Positions 17,441 through 27,043 of a stretch of DNA of 64,000 nt are shown piece by piece. Both the position numbers and the translations under genes were made by a program. Every line of letters begins with the position of its first letter. Position 1 is the stretch's first letter. The stretch is taken from assembly GCF_017356245.1 (NCBI RefSeq), contig NZ_JAFMZZ010000001.1, positions 2,715,943 through 2,779,942 of the forward strand, written 5' to 3'. The notes below the pieces were generated by a model. It worked only from the letters and a program-made list of their open reading frames with translations. It was not told the origin of the DNA and ran no database searches. Source of the DNA: Bordetella petrii (GTDB lineage Bacteria; Pseudomonadota; Gammaproteobacteria; Burkholderiales; Burkholderiaceae_B).

Positions 17441-18180
17441 AAATTCTCAGTTGAAGCCTGCGCGATCTGGGCGACATCCATGCCTTTCAGCTGTGCGATC
17501 TTCTCGGCCACATGAACGACTTTCGACGGATCGTTGCGCTTGCCCCGGAAAGGCACAGGCGCCAGATAGGGCGAATCGGTTTCGATCAGCAGGCGTTCCA
17601 GCGGCATATTGCTGGCGACTTCATGCACGATGCCGGCATTCTTGAACGTGACAATGCCCGACAGCGAAATATGGAAGTTCAGGTCCATGGCGGCCTGCGC
17701 CATGTCCCAGGACTCGGTAAAACAGTGCATCACGCCCCCCACTTCGGCGGCGTTCTCTTCGCGCAGGATGCGCAGCGTGTCGGCCACCGACTCGCGGGTA
17801 TGGATGATGAGCGGCAGGCCGGCCTGCCGCGCCACCCTGATATGGCGGCGGAACCGCTCACGCTGCCAGTCCAGGGGCTCGCTCAGGCGGTAGTAGTCCA
17901 GGCCGGTTTCGCCGATGGCCACCACCTTGGGGTGGCGCGACAACTGCAGCAGTTCGGCCTCGGTGGGGTCGGAAGTGGCTTCGTAGTCGGGGTGCACGCC
18001 CACCGAGGCCCACAGGTTGCGATGCGGCTCGACCAGCTCGATCAGGCCGGGCCAGTCCGGCATGTCGACGCTTACCACCAGCGCGTGCGTAACCTGGTTG
18101 GCAGCCATGCGCTGCAGGATATCGGGCAGTTCTTGCGCCAGCTCGGGAAAATTCAGGTGGCAGTGTGAATCGACGTACAT
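17410..18180 (-). CDS. tatD: TatD family metal-dependent hydrolase
   Basis: A 256-residue TIM-barrel metal hydrolase, a DNase/3'-5' exonuclease group. Metal ligands are seen in YVDSHCHLNFP at the start, the Glu in VAIGETGLDYYR, LPLIIHTRES, GGVMHCFTESWDMAQ and LIETDSPYLAPVP. The final residues FFKLFNKIER are encoded by AT-rich codons unlike the rest of the gene. Located directly downstream of holB, as is common in this lineage (tmk-holB-tatD). Confidence 0.9.
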   Translation of the reverse strand: MYVDSHCHLNFPELAQELPDILQRMAANQVTHALVVSVDMPDWPGLIELVEPHRNLWASVGVHPDYEATSDPTEAELLQLSRHPKVVAIGETGLDYYRLSEPLDWQRERFRRHIRVARQAGLPLIIHTRESVADTLRILREENAAEVGGVMHCFTESWDMAQAAMDLNFHISLSGIVTFKNAGIVHEVASNMPLERLLIETDSPYLAPVPFRGKRNDPSKVVHVAEKIAQLKGMDVAQIAQASTENFFKLFNKIER

Positions 18181-18199
18181 GGAAGACTACTCGGACACT

Positions 18200-19297
18200 T
18201 TATCCCTGGCAGGATAGCACCACGCGCTGCAGGGTCGCGTGGGCGAACAGCTTGGCATTCAACGGATGGGAGGCCAGGCGCCGCTGCTGGGTCAGCCAGC
18301 GCGCTCCTTCGGCCAGGCGCACCGCGTTGGCGCGCGCCGCCGCCTGCCCCACCGGCTTGGCCAGCGACGGAAAATAGCGCACCGGCACGCCCACGCCCGC
18401 CAGCATCAGGTCGGCATACAGGCGCTGCAAGGCGTCGATCCATTCAGGCGGGGCCAGCTTTTCCAGCCCCTCGGACAACGCGCCGATATCCGGCGCCTGC
18501 CCCTTGGCCAGCGGCCCGACCAGCTGCGACAGCCATTCGGGGCAGGCCTGCTCGCCGCCTTGCGCCAGGCGCAGCGCAGCCAGCGGCGCTCCGCCGGCGG
18601 CTGCCAGCCAATCGGCGGCCGAGCCCACGCCCTGCTCTTGCAGCCACTGCAATGATTCCGCCGCGCCGGGCGCCGGCAGCGGCAGCCGCCGGCAGCGCGA
18701 CACCAGCGTGGGCAGCAGGCGGTCGGGAGCGTCGGCCACCAGCAAAAAAACCGTGTGCGGCGGCGGCTCTTCCAGCACCTTGAGCAGGGCATTGGCCGAA
18801 ATGATGTTCAGTGCCTGCGCCGGATACAGCAGTGCGACACGCCAGCCGCCGCGGTGGGTGGCCGTATTGAACCAGGACTCCAGCGCGCGGATCTGGTCGA
18901 TGCGGATTTCTTTCGAGGGCGCCCGCTTGGCCGCGGCGCCGCTGGCGGGTTCGGATTCTTCCGCCCCTTCGGCGGCCTCGGCGCCTTCTTGAAGCGCGAT
19001 GGCTTCGGGGCGGATGCGGCGCAGGTCGGGGTGATTGCCGCTGGCCACCCAGGCACAGGCCGGGCATTGCCCGCAGGCCAGGTGGCCGCGGGGCGATTCG
19101 CACAGCAGGCTGGCGGCCGCGGCCGCTGCGAACTCGAGCTTGCCGATGCCGGCCACGCCGTGCACCAGCCAGGCGTGGGCAAAGCGTTCGCGCCCGGCCA
19201 GCCAGGTGCGGGCCAGGTCTTGCTGCCATGGCAGAAACCCCGCCGCGCTGCCCTTCTGCGCCGTGTTTTCGCCCTTGGGGCGGCCCGACGGGCTCAT
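18200..19297 (-). CDS. holB: DNA polymerase III delta prime subunit
   Basis: A 365-residue clamp-loader subunit. The degenerate P-loop is [13 protein letters not shown], and a zinc site of four cysteines follows in [16 protein letters not shown]. The SRC motif is in [15 protein letters not shown], and [20 protein letters not shown] is strongly conserved. Residues about 110-135 form an acidic, Ala-rich insertion ([14 protein letters not shown]), probably a linker expansion. ATG at 19297 overlaps the tmk stop by ATGA behind a GGAGG element. It acts with delta and gamma/tau to load the beta clamp. Confidence 0.92.
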   Translation of the reverse strand: MSPSGRPKGENTAQKGSAAGFLPWQQDLARTWLAGRERFAHAWLVHGVAGIGKLEFAAAAAASLLCESPRGHLACGQCPACAWVASGNHPDLRRIRPEAIALQEGAEAAEGAEESEPASGAAAKRAPSKEIRIDQIRALESWFNTATHRGGWRVALLYPAQALNIISANALLKVLEEPPPHTVFLLVADAPDRLLPTLVSRCRRLPLPAPGAAESLQWLQEQGVGSAADWLAAAGGAPLAALRLAQGGEQACPEWLSQLVGPLAKGQAPDIGALSEGLEKLAPPEWIDALQRLYADLMLAGVGVPVRYFPSLAKPVGQAAARANAVRLAEGARWLTQQRRLASHPLNAKLFAHATLQRVVLSCQG

Positions 19298-19917
19298 GGC
19301 GCCTCCGCCAGGGCCTGCAGCTCGGCCTGCAATTGCGCCCGCACCTGGGCCACGGGCCGGCTGGAATCGACGATGCGTATGCGTTCGGGATGGGCGGCCG
19401 CGCGCGCGTGGTAAGCCGCGCGCGTGCGCTCGAAAAACGCCGCCCCTTCGCGTTCGAAACGGTCGGGCTGGCGCGCATCGGCCAGGCGCGCGCGGGCCAG
19501 TTCCAGCGGCACGTCGAACAGCCAGGTGCGGTCGGGCTGCAGCGCCGGCCGCATCCATTGTTCCAGCGTCGCGACGCGGTCGGCGCCCAATTGCCGGCCG
19601 CCGCCCTGGTAGGCATAGGTGGCATCGGTGTAGCGGTCGCACACCACCCAGTCGCCGCGCGCCAGCGCGGGCTCGATGACCTGCGCCAGGTGCTCGCAGC
19701 GCGCCGCGAACATCAGCAGGGTCTCGGTGTCGAGGGTCATGGATTCGGACAGCACCAGCCCGCGCAGCGTCTCGCCCAGCGGCGTGCCGCCCGGCTCGCG
19801 CGTGGCGACCACGGTGTGCCCCATGGCCCGCAGCGTGTCGGCCAGCCAGGCGGCATGGGTGCTTTTGCCGGCGCCGTCGACACCTTCGAGGGTAATGAAA
19901 CGTCCGCGTGCAGTCAT
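19294..19917 (-). CDS. tmk: Thymidylate kinase
   Basis: A 207-residue kinase that phosphorylates dTMP to dTDP. The P-loop is [18 protein letters not shown], the DR(Y) motif is [20 protein letters not shown] and the thymidine-binding [11 protein letters not shown] is present. Length is as expected. The stop of mltG overlaps its ATG and its own stop overlaps holB, giving the usual mltG-tmk-holB block. Confidence 0.96.
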   Translation of the reverse strand: MTARGRFITLEGVDGAGKSTHAAWLADTLRAMGHTVVATREPGGTPLGETLRGLVLSESMTLDTETLLMFAARCEHLAQVIEPALARGDWVVCDRYTDATYAYQGGGRQLGADRVATLEQWMRPALQPDRTWLFDVPLELARARLADARQPDRFEREGAAFFERTRAAYHARAAAHPERIRIVDSSRPVAQVRAQLQAELQALAEAP

Positions 19918-20924
19918 CGATTACGGCCCAGAATGTAGCGCGCCACGTTGCGGTTGTGTTCGGACAGATTAGCCGAAAACTCGCTGGTGCCATTGCCGCG
20001 CGAAACAAAGTACAGATATTTGTGGCGCTCGGGCTGGACGGCGGCCAGCAGCGAGGCGCGCCCCGCCGCCGCAATGGGAGTGGGCGGCAGCCCGGCCCGG
20101 GTGTAGGTGTTCCAGGGCGTGTCGGCCTGCAGGTCGGCGCGCCGGATGCGCCCCTGGTAGCGTTCTCCCATGCCGTAGATCACGGTGGGATCGGTCTGCA
20201 GCATCATGCCCTGGCGCAGCCGGTTGATGAACACGCCGGCCACGCGCGTGCGCTCGGGGCCGTGGCCGGTTTCCTTTTCGATGATCGACGCCAGGATCAG
20301 GGCCTCATAGGGGCTGTGTAGCGGCAGGTCGGGCTGGCGTTCGGCCCAGGCCTCGGCCAGCACCTGCTGCTGCTGCTGATAGGCGTGGCGCAGCAGGTCG
20401 AAGTCGGACGTGCCCGGCGTGAACACATAGGTGTCCGGGAAGAACATGCCCTCGGGTTCCTTGATCGACGAGCCCAGCCGGGCCATCAGGGCCGCGTCGC
20501 TGATGTCGCCCAGGGTCTGCTTGACGTCGGGATTGGCGCGCAGGGCCTGGCGGAACTGGGCGTAGGTCCAGCCTTCCAGGAAGGTGATCTGCCGCTGCAC
20601 CATGTCGCCGCGCGCCAGGCGGCCGAGCAGCTGCCAAGGGGAATCGCCGGCGCGCGCCTCGTAGCCGCCCGCCTTGATCAGCTTGTCGCGCTCGGACAGC
20701 CGGGCCAGCCAGGCAAAGCCGTCTTCCCAGATGGGGATGCCGGCGTCGTTCATGGCGCGCGCCACCGCGCGCGGCGTGCTGCCGGGCGCCACGATGAATT
20801 CGACCTTTTCGGCGGGCAGTTCCAGGGAACGGTTCACCCAGGCCCAGGCGCCGCCCGCGGCCACGGCCGCCAGCAGCGCCACCGCCAGGCAGGCCAGCAG
20901 GAAATAGAAGCAAAGCTTTTTCAT
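19914..20924 (-). CDS. mltG: Endolytic murein transglycosylase
   Basis: A 336-residue YceG/MltG protein. One N-terminal membrane anchor ([20 protein letters not shown]) is followed by a LysM-like region ([20 protein letters not shown]) and the catalytic domain. The key Glu lies in [18 protein letters not shown], with [18 protein letters not shown] and [20 protein letters not shown] [13 protein letters not shown] after it. It cleaves nascent glycan strands and is thought to set glycan length. The ATG at 20924 places the anchor at the N-terminus. Confidence 0.94.
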   Translation of the reverse strand: MKKLCFYFLLACLAVALLAAVAAGGAWAWVNRSLELPAEKVEFIVAPGSTPRAVARAMNDAGIPIWEDGFAWLARLSERDKLIKAGGYEARAGDSPWQLLGRLARGDMVQRQITFLEGWTYAQFRQALRANPDVKQTLGDISDAALMARLGSSIKEPEGMFFPDTYVFTPGTSDFDLLRHAYQQQQQVLAEAWAERQPDLPLHSPYEALILASIIEKETGHGPERTRVAGVFINRLRQGMMLQTDPTVIYGMGERYQGRIRRADLQADTPWNTYTRAGLPPTPIAAAGRASLLAAVQPERHKYLYFVSRGNGTSEFSANLSEHNRNVARYILGRNR

Positions 20925-21076
20925 AAGAGTGCGCAGTTTAATGGATGATGGCGGATCGGGCCGGCCCGGCGCCCCTGCTGCGGGCAAGGAATTGGCGCCG
21001 GCGCCGCCCGGCGGCGGGTATCATGGCCTTGTTCCGTGCGCCGTGCCGGCGCCCTGCCTTATTTGCCGTTTTCGCC

Positions 21077-22081
21077 ATGCATGCATTCTTTGATTCGATT
21101 CCCGCCCGGACCGATGGTTCGGCGCGCTGCGCCGCCCTGCCCGACTACGCCGTGGTTGCGGCCTCCGGCGCAGACGCATTGTCGTTCCTGCACGGCCAGC
21201 TGACACAAGATGTCACCGGCCTGCCCGCCGATGGCGCCCGGTTGGGCGGCTACTGCACGGCCAAGGGCCGCCTGCTGGCCACGCTGGTGCTGTGGCGGGC
21301 GCAGCCCACGGCCACCCCTGAGGCACAGGCCGAAGCCGCGCAGGTGTATGCCCTGGCGCGGCGCGACCTGGCCGACGCGCTGGTCAAGCGCCTGTCCATG
21401 TTCGTACTGCGCGCCAAGGCCAGGCTGGCGCAGGCGCCGCTGCAGGTGGCGGGCGTCTGGTGCCCGCCGGATGGCCTGGCCGCGCTGCAGGGTGCCGCGG
21501 GCGGTGCCCTGCCGACGGCGCCCTGGCAGCGCGCCGAACTGGCCAGCGGCACCTGGGTCGCCGCGCCTTCGGCCGGCGAGGCATTGCGCTGGTGGTGGGT
21601 CGCCGCCGACGCCCAGCTGGCACAGGCGGCTCCTCTGGCGGCGCAATTGGCCCGGGGCACGGCCGACCAATGGCGCAGCGCCGATCTGGCCGCCGGCCTG
21701 CCCTGGGTGGGCGCGGCCACGCAAGACCTGTTCATTCCGCAAACCCTCAATCTGGACCTGCTCGGCGGCGTCAGCTTCACCAAGGGCTGCTACCCGGGCC
21801 AGGAAGTGGTGGCGCGCAGCCACTACCGCGGCACGGTAAAGCGCCGCGCGGCGTATGGCCGCCTGGACGGCCAGGCCGAGCCGCCCGCGCCCGGCACCGA
21901 CATCTACGACGCCACCCAGCCGCAGGAGCCCTGTGGCCGGGTCATCGAGGCCTCGCGCGACGGGGTGCTGTTCGAGATTGCGCTGGCCGCCCTGGCAGCC
22001 GGCGAGCTGCGCGTGGGCGCGCCCGACGGCCCGCACATCGCGGTTGCGCCGCTGCCCTACGCCCTGGCCGAGGGCGCCTGA
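21077..22081 (+). CDS. ygfZ: Folate-binding YgfZ/CAF17-like protein
   Basis: A 334-residue tetrahydrofolate-binding protein related to GcvT that supports repair or assembly of iron-sulfur enzymes such as MiaB. The hallmark KGCYPGQEVVARSHYRG motif with its functional cysteine is intact, preceded by NLDLLGGVSFT. The early LSFLHGQLTQDVTGLPADGA and CTAKGRLLATLVLW are the folate-domain signatures. It is divergent from mltG, the arrangement usual in Betaproteobacteria. The N-terminal ATG at 21077 gives MHAFFDSIPARTDGS. Confidence 0.93.
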   Translation: MHAFFDSIPARTDGSARCAALPDYAVVAASGADALSFLHGQLTQDVTGLPADGARLGGYCTAKGRLLATLVLWRAQPTATPEAQAEAAQVYALARRDLADALVKRLSMFVLRAKARLAQAPLQVAGVWCPPDGLAALQGAAGGALPTAPWQRAELASGTWVAAPSAGEALRWWWVAADAQLAQAAPLAAQLARGTADQWRSADLAAGLPWVGAATQDLFIPQTLNLDLLGGVSFTKGCYPGQEVVARSHYRGTVKRRAAYGRLDGQAEPPAPGTDIYDATQPQEPCGRVIEASRDGVLFEIALAALAAGELRVGAPDGPHIAVAPLPYALAEGA

Positions 22082-22096
22082 CCCGCGGGCGCGGCG

Positions 22097-22786
22097 CTAC
22101 ACCGCCACGCCGAACAGCGCGCCCACCCCGGCCGTCAGCAGCATGGCCAGGCCGCCCAGCACGGTTACGCGCAGGGCCGCCGGCCCCACCGGCGCACCGC
22201 CCGTTCGCGCCGCCACCGCGCCCAGCACAGCCAGCCACAGCATGGACGAGGCCGTGACCACTGCCACGACATTGCCCACGGGGGTAAGCGCCGCGGTCAG
22301 CAGCGGCAGGGCCGCGCCGGTGGCGAACGATATGGCCGACGCCAGCGCCGCCTGCGCCGGCCGCGCCCGGTTCTGCATCGAGATGCCCAGTTCGTCGCGG
22401 GCATGCGCGTCCAGCGCGTCGTGGCGGGTCAGTTGCACGGCCACTTCCCGCGCCAGCTCGGGCGCCACGCCGCGGCCCACGTAGATATCGGCAAGCTCTT
22501 GCAGTTCCTGGGCGGAATTGCCGGTCAGCGAGCGTTGTTCGAGCCGCAGGTCGGCTGCCTCGGTGTCGGCCTGGGAACGCACGGAAACATATTCGCCGGC
22601 CGCCATCGACAGCGAACCCGCCACCAGCCCCGCCAGCCCGGACGTCAGCACGGCTTCGTGCCCGGCGCTGGCCGCCGCCACGCCGGCGATCAGGCTGGCG
22701 GTGGAAACGATGCCGTCGTTGGCGCCCAGCACGGCGGCGCGCAGCCAGCCGGCTCGGAAAATGCGATGGTGTTCTCGGGCGGGCAT
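22097..22786 (-). CDS. VIT/CCC1 family membrane transporter
   Basis: A 229-residue protein with about five membrane segments, of the vacuolar iron transporter/CCC1 family that moves Fe2+ or Mn2+. The signature opening is RAAVLGANDGIVSTASLIAG, then AAGEYVSVRSQADTE and a cytosolic helical region (LEQRSLTGNSAQELQELADI). The last three segments follow from SAISFATGAALPLLT. MPAREHHRIFR at 22786 is the likely start. Direction of transport is not known for bacterial members. Confidence 0.9.
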   Translation of the reverse strand: MPAREHHRIFRAGWLRAAVLGANDGIVSTASLIAGVAAASAGHEAVLTSGLAGLVAGSLSMAAGEYVSVRSQADTEAADLRLEQRSLTGNSAQELQELADIYVGRGVAPELAREVAVQLTRHDALDAHARDELGISMQNRARPAQAALASAISFATGAALPLLTAALTPVGNVVAVVTASSMLWLAVLGAVAARTGGAPVGPAALRVTVLGGLAMLLTAGVGALFGVAV

Positions 22787-22812
22787 GTTTCGTGGTGAGT
22801 AAAACGGGAAAA

Positions 22813-23259
22813 CTAGCGCGGCGCCACGCGCACGGCGGTCATCAGGCCGACCAGGCACAGGGCCGGCTGACTGCCGCGGTAGGCCTGGACTTCGACCTGG
22901 CACACCGTAAGGCGGCGGCCCGGCTTGACCACGCGCCCGGTGGCCACGAACCGTTCGCCGTCGGCCGGCGCCAGGAAGTTCATCTTGAATTCGGAAGTCA
23001 GTACGTCTTCGCCCGCCTCGAACAACGAAAACGCGGCGTAGCCGCCGGCGCTGTCGGCGATGGAGGTGGAAATGCCCGCGTGCAGGTAGCCGTTCTGCTG
23101 GCAGAGATCGGCCCGGAACGGCAGTTCGATGTCGACCTGCCCGGGCTCGACCCGCGACAGTTTCGCGCCGAAGGCGGCCATGACCGTCTGCCGGGCGAAG
23201 CTGTCGTGAACCCGCTGCAGCGCGGCCTGCGCCGCGTGCGGATCGAGGGCGGCGTTCAT
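22813..23259 (-). CDS. PaaI-type hotdog-fold thioesterase
   Basis: A 148-residue hotdog thioesterase. The family motif is NGYLHAGISTSIADSAGGYA, the equivalent of HGG...aDxa...A in PaaI proteins, and EFKMNFLAPADGERFVATGR gives the second conserved strand pair. It hydrolyses acyl-CoA. Its ATG overlaps the mmsB stop by ATGA, so it is the final gene of the valine operon and may drain or proofread acyl-CoA intermediates (inference). Confidence 0.87.
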   Translation of the reverse strand: MNAALDPHAAQAALQRVHDSFARQTVMAAFGAKLSRVEPGQVDIELPFRADLCQQNGYLHAGISTSIADSAGGYAAFSLFEAGEDVLTSEFKMNFLAPADGERFVATGRVVKPGRRLTVCQVEVQAYRGSQPALCLVGLMTAVRVAPR

Positions 23260-24146
23260 GCCGGCTTGCGGGTGTACAGGTTGACGATGCTGGAGAAATC
23301 GAGCTTGCCGCTGCCGCCCGTGCTGTGCAGCGAATACAGGTTGCGGGCCAGTTCGCCCAGCGGAATGGAAGAGCGCGACGACAGCGCCGATTCGGCGGCC
23401 AGGCCCAGGTCTTTGAGCATCAGGTCGACGCCGAAGCCGCCCGCGTAGCCCTTCGAGGCAGGGGCGTGGTCCATCACGCCCGGCCAGGGGTTGTAGAGCT
23501 CGGTCGCCCAGTTGCGGCCCGAGCTTTTGGCGACGATGTCCGACAGCACTTTGGGATCGAGGCCGTTGGCCACGCCCAGCGCCAGCGCTTCGGAGGTGCC
23601 GGCCATCAGGATGCCCAGCAGCATGTTGTTGCAGATCTTGGCCACCTGGCCGGCGCCGGCGGCGCCGGCGTGGAAGATGTTCTTGCCCATGTTCTGCAGT
23701 ACCGGCATGGCCCGCTGCAGCGCGGCGGCCTCGCCGCCCACGATGAAGGTCAGCGTGCCCGCGGCGGCCCCGCCCGTGCCGCCCGAGACCGGCGCGTCGA
23801 TCATGGCCAGGCCGCGCGCCTGCGCGGCGGCGGCCACCTTGCGCGCCGAATCGGGGGCGATGGTGCTGCATTCGATGATCAGGGCGCTGGCATCGATGCT
23901 GGACAACAGGTCGTCGGCCAGGTACAGCGCTTCGACGTGCTTGCTGGCGGGCAGCATGGACACCACGATCTCGGCGCCGCGCACCGCTTCGGCGGCCGAG
24001 CCGGCCGCGCGCGCGCCGGCGTCGGTCAGGCCCTTGACCGCGGCGGGCACCAGGTCGAACACGGTGAGTTGATGGCCGGCCTTGATCAGGTTGTGCGCCA
24101 TGGGCGCGCCCATGTTGCCCAGGCCGATGAATGCGATGCTGCTCAT
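23256..24146 (-). CDS. mmsB: 3-hydroxyisobutyrate dehydrogenase
   Basis: A 296-residue NAD-dependent beta-hydroxyacid dehydrogenase oxidising 3-hydroxyisobutyrate to methylmalonate semialdehyde in valine breakdown. The Rossmann start FIGLGNMGAPMAHNLIKAGH, the substrate-binding DAPVSGGTGGAAAGTLTFIV and the catalytic lysine in GQVAKICNNMLLGILM are all present. A late KDLGLAAESA helix completes the fold. It lies in order after the isobutyryl-CoA dehydrogenase and hydrolase genes, which strengthens the specific name. Confidence 0.93.
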   Translation of the reverse strand: MSSIAFIGLGNMGAPMAHNLIKAGHQLTVFDLVPAAVKGLTDAGARAAGSAAEAVRGAEIVVSMLPASKHVEALYLADDLLSSIDASALIIECSTIAPDSARKVAAAAQARGLAMIDAPVSGGTGGAAAGTLTFIVGGEAAALQRAMPVLQNMGKNIFHAGAAGAGQVAKICNNMLLGILMAGTSEALALGVANGLDPKVLSDIVAKSSGRNWATELYNPWPGVMDHAPASKGYAGGFGVDLMLKDLGLAAESALSSRSSIPLGELARNLYSLHSTGGSGKLDFSSIVNLYTRKPA

Positions 24147-24195
24147 GTCGGTGTCTCCTTTGGATGGGGGTGCGGTGTCGGGGCGCCGGCGGGGC

Positions 24196-25371
24196 TCAGG
24201 TTTCGGCGGGCCCCAGGTCGGCCAGCGGATGCGCCTGGCCGGCTGGCCAGGGGGCTTCGAAATAGCGCCGCACCCAGGTGTCGGAGGCCTGCTCCAGGGT
24301 GGCCGGATTCCATTTGGGCTGCTTGTCCTTGTCGATGAGCAGCGCGCGTATGCCTTCGGCGAAATCGCCCTGCACCGTGCAGGCCAGCGCCGCCACGTAT
24401 TCGATGCGGAAGACGTCCGCCAGCGAGCGCAGCCGCGTGTGCTGCTGCAGGGCGAACGCCAGCCGCGCCGAGCCGGGCGAGCCCGCCAGCATGGTGCCGG
24501 CGGCGCGCGCCAGCCAGGGGTCGGCGTGGTCTTTCAGGGCGGCGATGGACTGGTAGATGTCGGGCAGGTCGTTGCCGCTGCACAGGCTGTTGATCTGGAA
24601 AGCGTGCTGGCGCAGCGGCCCGGGCTGCAGCGGCGTGGCGGGCTCGTGGGCCAGCAGCGCGCGGCGCAGCAGCCCGTCGTTGATGGCGCGCGGCGGCGGC
24701 GAACCGTCGCCCGGGCCGCCGGCCTGGCCCGCCCAGGGCGTGTCGAGCAGGGTTTCGGCAAAGCGCGGCCAGTCGGCGGATTCGAGGCGGAAATCGGCAA
24801 CGCCGGCGTAGAAGGCGTCGGAGGCGTTGAGCTGTGCGCCGGTCAGGGCCAGGAACAGCCCGGTGCGCCCCGGCATGCGGTTCAGCAGCCAGCTGCCGCC
24901 CACGTCGGGAAACAGGCCGATCGAGATTTCAGGCATGGCGATGCGCGTGGTTTCGCTGACCACGCGGTGGCTGGCGCCCATCATCAGGCCCACGCCGCCG
25001 CCCATGACGATGCCGCTGCCCCAGCACAGCAGGGGCTTGGGATAAGTGTGGATGCGGTAGTCGAGCCGGTATTCGCGTTCGAAGAAATCGCGCGCGTGCT
25101 GGTTGGCCCAGGCGCCCTGCCCCTGGTGCTGCTGCATGCTGCGGTACAGGCCGTGCAGGTCGCCGCCGGCGCTGAAGGCCTTGCCGCCGGCGCCCTGCAG
25201 CACCACCATGGCCAGCCCGGCATCGTGCGCCCAGGCGTCGAGTTGCGCGGCCAGCAGGTCGACCATGTCGAGCGACAGCCCGTTGAGCGTTTGCGGCGCA
25301 TTCAGCGTGGCGAAACCCAGCCGCATGCCGTTGGCAGCGGTTTTTTCTTCGAACAGCACCGGGGAGTTCAT
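24196..25371 (-). CDS. 3-hydroxyisobutyryl-CoA hydrolase
   Basis: A 391-residue crotonase-superfamily enzyme that frees 3-hydroxyisobutyrate from CoA. It is longer than a hydratase, as expected for this group. The oxyanion loop FSAGGDLHGLYRSM and GIVMGGGVGLMMGASHRV are present, and AMPEISIGLFPDVGGSWLL carries the Glu and Asp used by the hydrolase. Start overlaps the acyl-CoA dehydrogenase stop by ATGA. Flanked by mmsB, so the valine-pathway assignment is firm. Confidence 0.9.
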   Translation of the reverse strand: MNSPVLFEEKTAANGMRLGFATLNAPQTLNGLSLDMVDLLAAQLDAWAHDAGLAMVVLQGAGGKAFSAGGDLHGLYRSMQQHQGQGAWANQHARDFFEREYRLDYRIHTYPKPLLCWGSGIVMGGGVGLMMGASHRVVSETTRIAMPEISIGLFPDVGGSWLLNRMPGRTGLFLALTGAQLNASDAFYAGVADFRLESADWPRFAETLLDTPWAGQAGGPGDGSPPPRAINDGLLRRALLAHEPATPLQPGPLRQHAFQINSLCSGNDLPDIYQSIAALKDHADPWLARAAGTMLAGSPGSARLAFALQQHTRLRSLADVFRIEYVAALACTVQGDFAEGIRALLIDKDKQPKWNPATLEQASDTWVRRYFEAPWPAGQAHPLADLGPAET

Positions 25372-26522
25372 CGGATGTCGGCTCCTTTTTCGAGCAATTG
25401 GCGGGCCACGATCACGCGCATGATTTCGTTGGTGCCCTCGAGTATCTGGTGGACACGAGTATCGCGCACCAGGCGCTCCAGCGGATAGTCGCGCAAGTAC
25501 CCATAGCCGCCATGGATCTGCTGGGCGTCAAGGCAGACCTGGAATCCCATGTCGGTGGCAAAGCGCTTGGCCATGGCGCAATAGGTGCCGGCGTCGGGCA
25601 GGCCCGCATCGAGCTTGCAGGCGGCCAGCCGCACCATCTGGCGCGCCGCCACCAGGTGGGTGGCCATGTCGGCCAGCTTGAACTGCAATGCCTGGAATTC
25701 GGCCAGGCGGCGGCCGAACTGGCGCCGCTCGTCCATGTAGCGCCGCGCCGCGTCCAGCGCGCCCTGGCCGGCGCCCACCGAGCAGGTGCCGATATTGATG
25801 CGGCCGCCGTCCAGCCCTTTCATGGCGATCTTGAAGCCTTCGCCCTCGCTGCCCAGCATGTTGGCCGCGGGCACGCGCACGTTCTCGAAAGTGATGGGAC
25901 GGGTGGACTGGCTGTTCCAGCCCATTTTTTCTTCTTTGCGGCCGTAGCTGATGCCGGCGCTGTCGGCCGGTACCGCGAAGGCGCTGACGCCGCCCGGGCC
26001 TTCGCCGCCGGTGCGCGCCATGACCACCAGCAGGTCGGTGTCGCCGCCGCCGGAAATGAACGCCTTGGCGCCGTTCAGGACGTAATCGTCGCCGTCGCGC
26101 TGGGCCCGCGTGGACAGCGAGCCCGCGTCGGACCCGGCGCCCGGTTCGGTCAGGCAGTAAGAGGCGAGTTTCTGGCCGCTGGCCAGCAGCGGGCCCCAGG
26201 CCTCGCGCAGGGCCGGCTGGCCCCATTGGCCCACCATCCAGGTGGCCATGTTGTGTATGGTGAGAAAAGCGGTGGTGGAGGGGTCGACGGCGGCCATTTC
26301 CTCGAACACCAGGGTGGCGTCCAGCCTGGGCAGGCCCAGGCCGCCGATGTCTTCCGCCGCGTAGATGGCACAGAAACCGAGCTCGCCCGCGCGCGCGAAG
26401 GCTTCACGCGGGAAGATGCCCTCGGCGTCCCAGTGCGCCGCGTGGGGCGCCAATTCGCCCTGGGCGAAATCGCGCGCCGCCTGGGCGAAGGCGCGCTGCT
26501 CGTCGGTGAGTTCCAGATCCAC
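25368..26522 (-). CDS. Acyl-CoA dehydrogenase, probable isobutyryl-CoA dehydrogenase
   Basis: A 384-residue FAD enzyme giving methacrylyl-CoA from isobutyryl-CoA. FAD and substrate segments are CLTEPGAGSDAGSLSTRAQR, ERRQFGRRLAEFQALQFKLA and IHGGYGYLRDYPLERLVRD. The catalytic base lies in ILEGTNEIMRVIVARQ. Substrate is inferred from the downstream hydrolase and mmsB; branched short-chain relatives cannot be excluded. It is the first gene of the operon, behind a palindrome typical of branched-chain catabolic regulators. Confidence 0.9.
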   Translation of the reverse strand: MDLELTDEQRAFAQAARDFAQGELAPHAAHWDAEGIFPREAFARAGELGFCAIYAAEDIGGLGLPRLDATLVFEEMAAVDPSTTAFLTIHNMATWMVGQWGQPALREAWGPLLASGQKLASYCLTEPGAGSDAGSLSTRAQRDGDDYVLNGAKAFISGGGDTDLLVVMARTGGEGPGGVSAFAVPADSAGISYGRKEEKMGWNSQSTRPITFENVRVPAANMLGSEGEGFKIAMKGLDGGRINIGTCSVGAGQGALDAARRYMDERRQFGRRLAEFQALQFKLADMATHLVAARQMVRLAACKLDAGLPDAGTYCAMAKRFATDMGFQVCLDAQQIHGGYGYLRDYPLERLVRDTRVHQILEGTNEIMRVIVARQLLEKGADIR

Positions 26523-26604
26523 GGCTTTGTCTCCTGTTGGGGCGATCTTGGTGGCGCCGCGGCCGCCTTGTGAGCCGCCGCGCCTGCCTAGCGCCGATTT
26601 TGCA

Positions 26605-26625
26605 TGACGTTAACGTAAACGTAAA
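26605..26625. promoter_or_regulatory. ACGT-rich palindromic operator upstream of the valine operon
   Basis: ACGTTAACGT at 26607-26616 is a perfect palindrome, and the motif continues as AAACGTAAAC. On the minus strand this reads TTTACGTTTACGTTAACGT toward the operon. It resembles the ACGT-containing dyads described for LiuR, a MerR-family regulator of branched-chain amino-acid breakdown in Proteobacteria. No LiuR gene is in the window. Confidence 0.5.
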
Positions 26626-26704
26626 CCTATCGCCGCCATCTTACGCCGGATTCCGGGCCGGATTTTGTCTTGCCGAAGACAATGCGCGAGCGGGCCGCGC
26701 GCCT

Positions 26705-27043
26705 TTACAGCAGCCCGGGCGGCCGCTCGCGACCCTGGCGGGCGGCCTTGGCCCGCCGGTGCTCGGCGCGGCGCCGGCGCGACACCTTGGGGTCGAACGC
26801 CAGCGGCCGGTAGATTTCAACGCGGTCGCCGTCGGCCAGCGGGGTATCGGCCTGGCACAGCCTGCCGAACACCCCTACTCCCAGTTGCCAGGCATCTTTG
26901 CCCGGAAACCGCGCCGCGAAGCCGCTGGCCCGCACGGCGTCGCCCACCGTGGCGTGCGCGGGCAAGTCCAGCGTGCGCTGCCACACCGCCGCCGCGGATT
27001 CGGCGTGGCATACGCAGACGCGCAGCGGGCCGTCATTCGCCAT
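26705..27043 (-). CDS. RnfH family protein (RatB)
   Basis: A 112-residue ubiquitin-like beta-grasp protein of the RnfH family. MANDGPLRVCVCHAESAAAV opens the fold, and LADGDRVEIYRPLAFDPKVS with the basic tail RRRRAEHRRAKAARQ is typical. The ATG at 27043 overlaps the end of ratA by 11 bases. It is the usual partner of RatA beside smpB. Its biochemical role is unknown; the antitoxin label used for RatB is weakly supported. Confidence 0.9.
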   Translation of the reverse strand: MANDGPLRVCVCHAESAAAVWQRTLDLPAHATVGDAVRASGFAARFPGKDAWQLGVGVFGRLCQADTPLADGDRVEIYRPLAFDPKVSRRRRAEHRRAKAARQGRERPPGLL

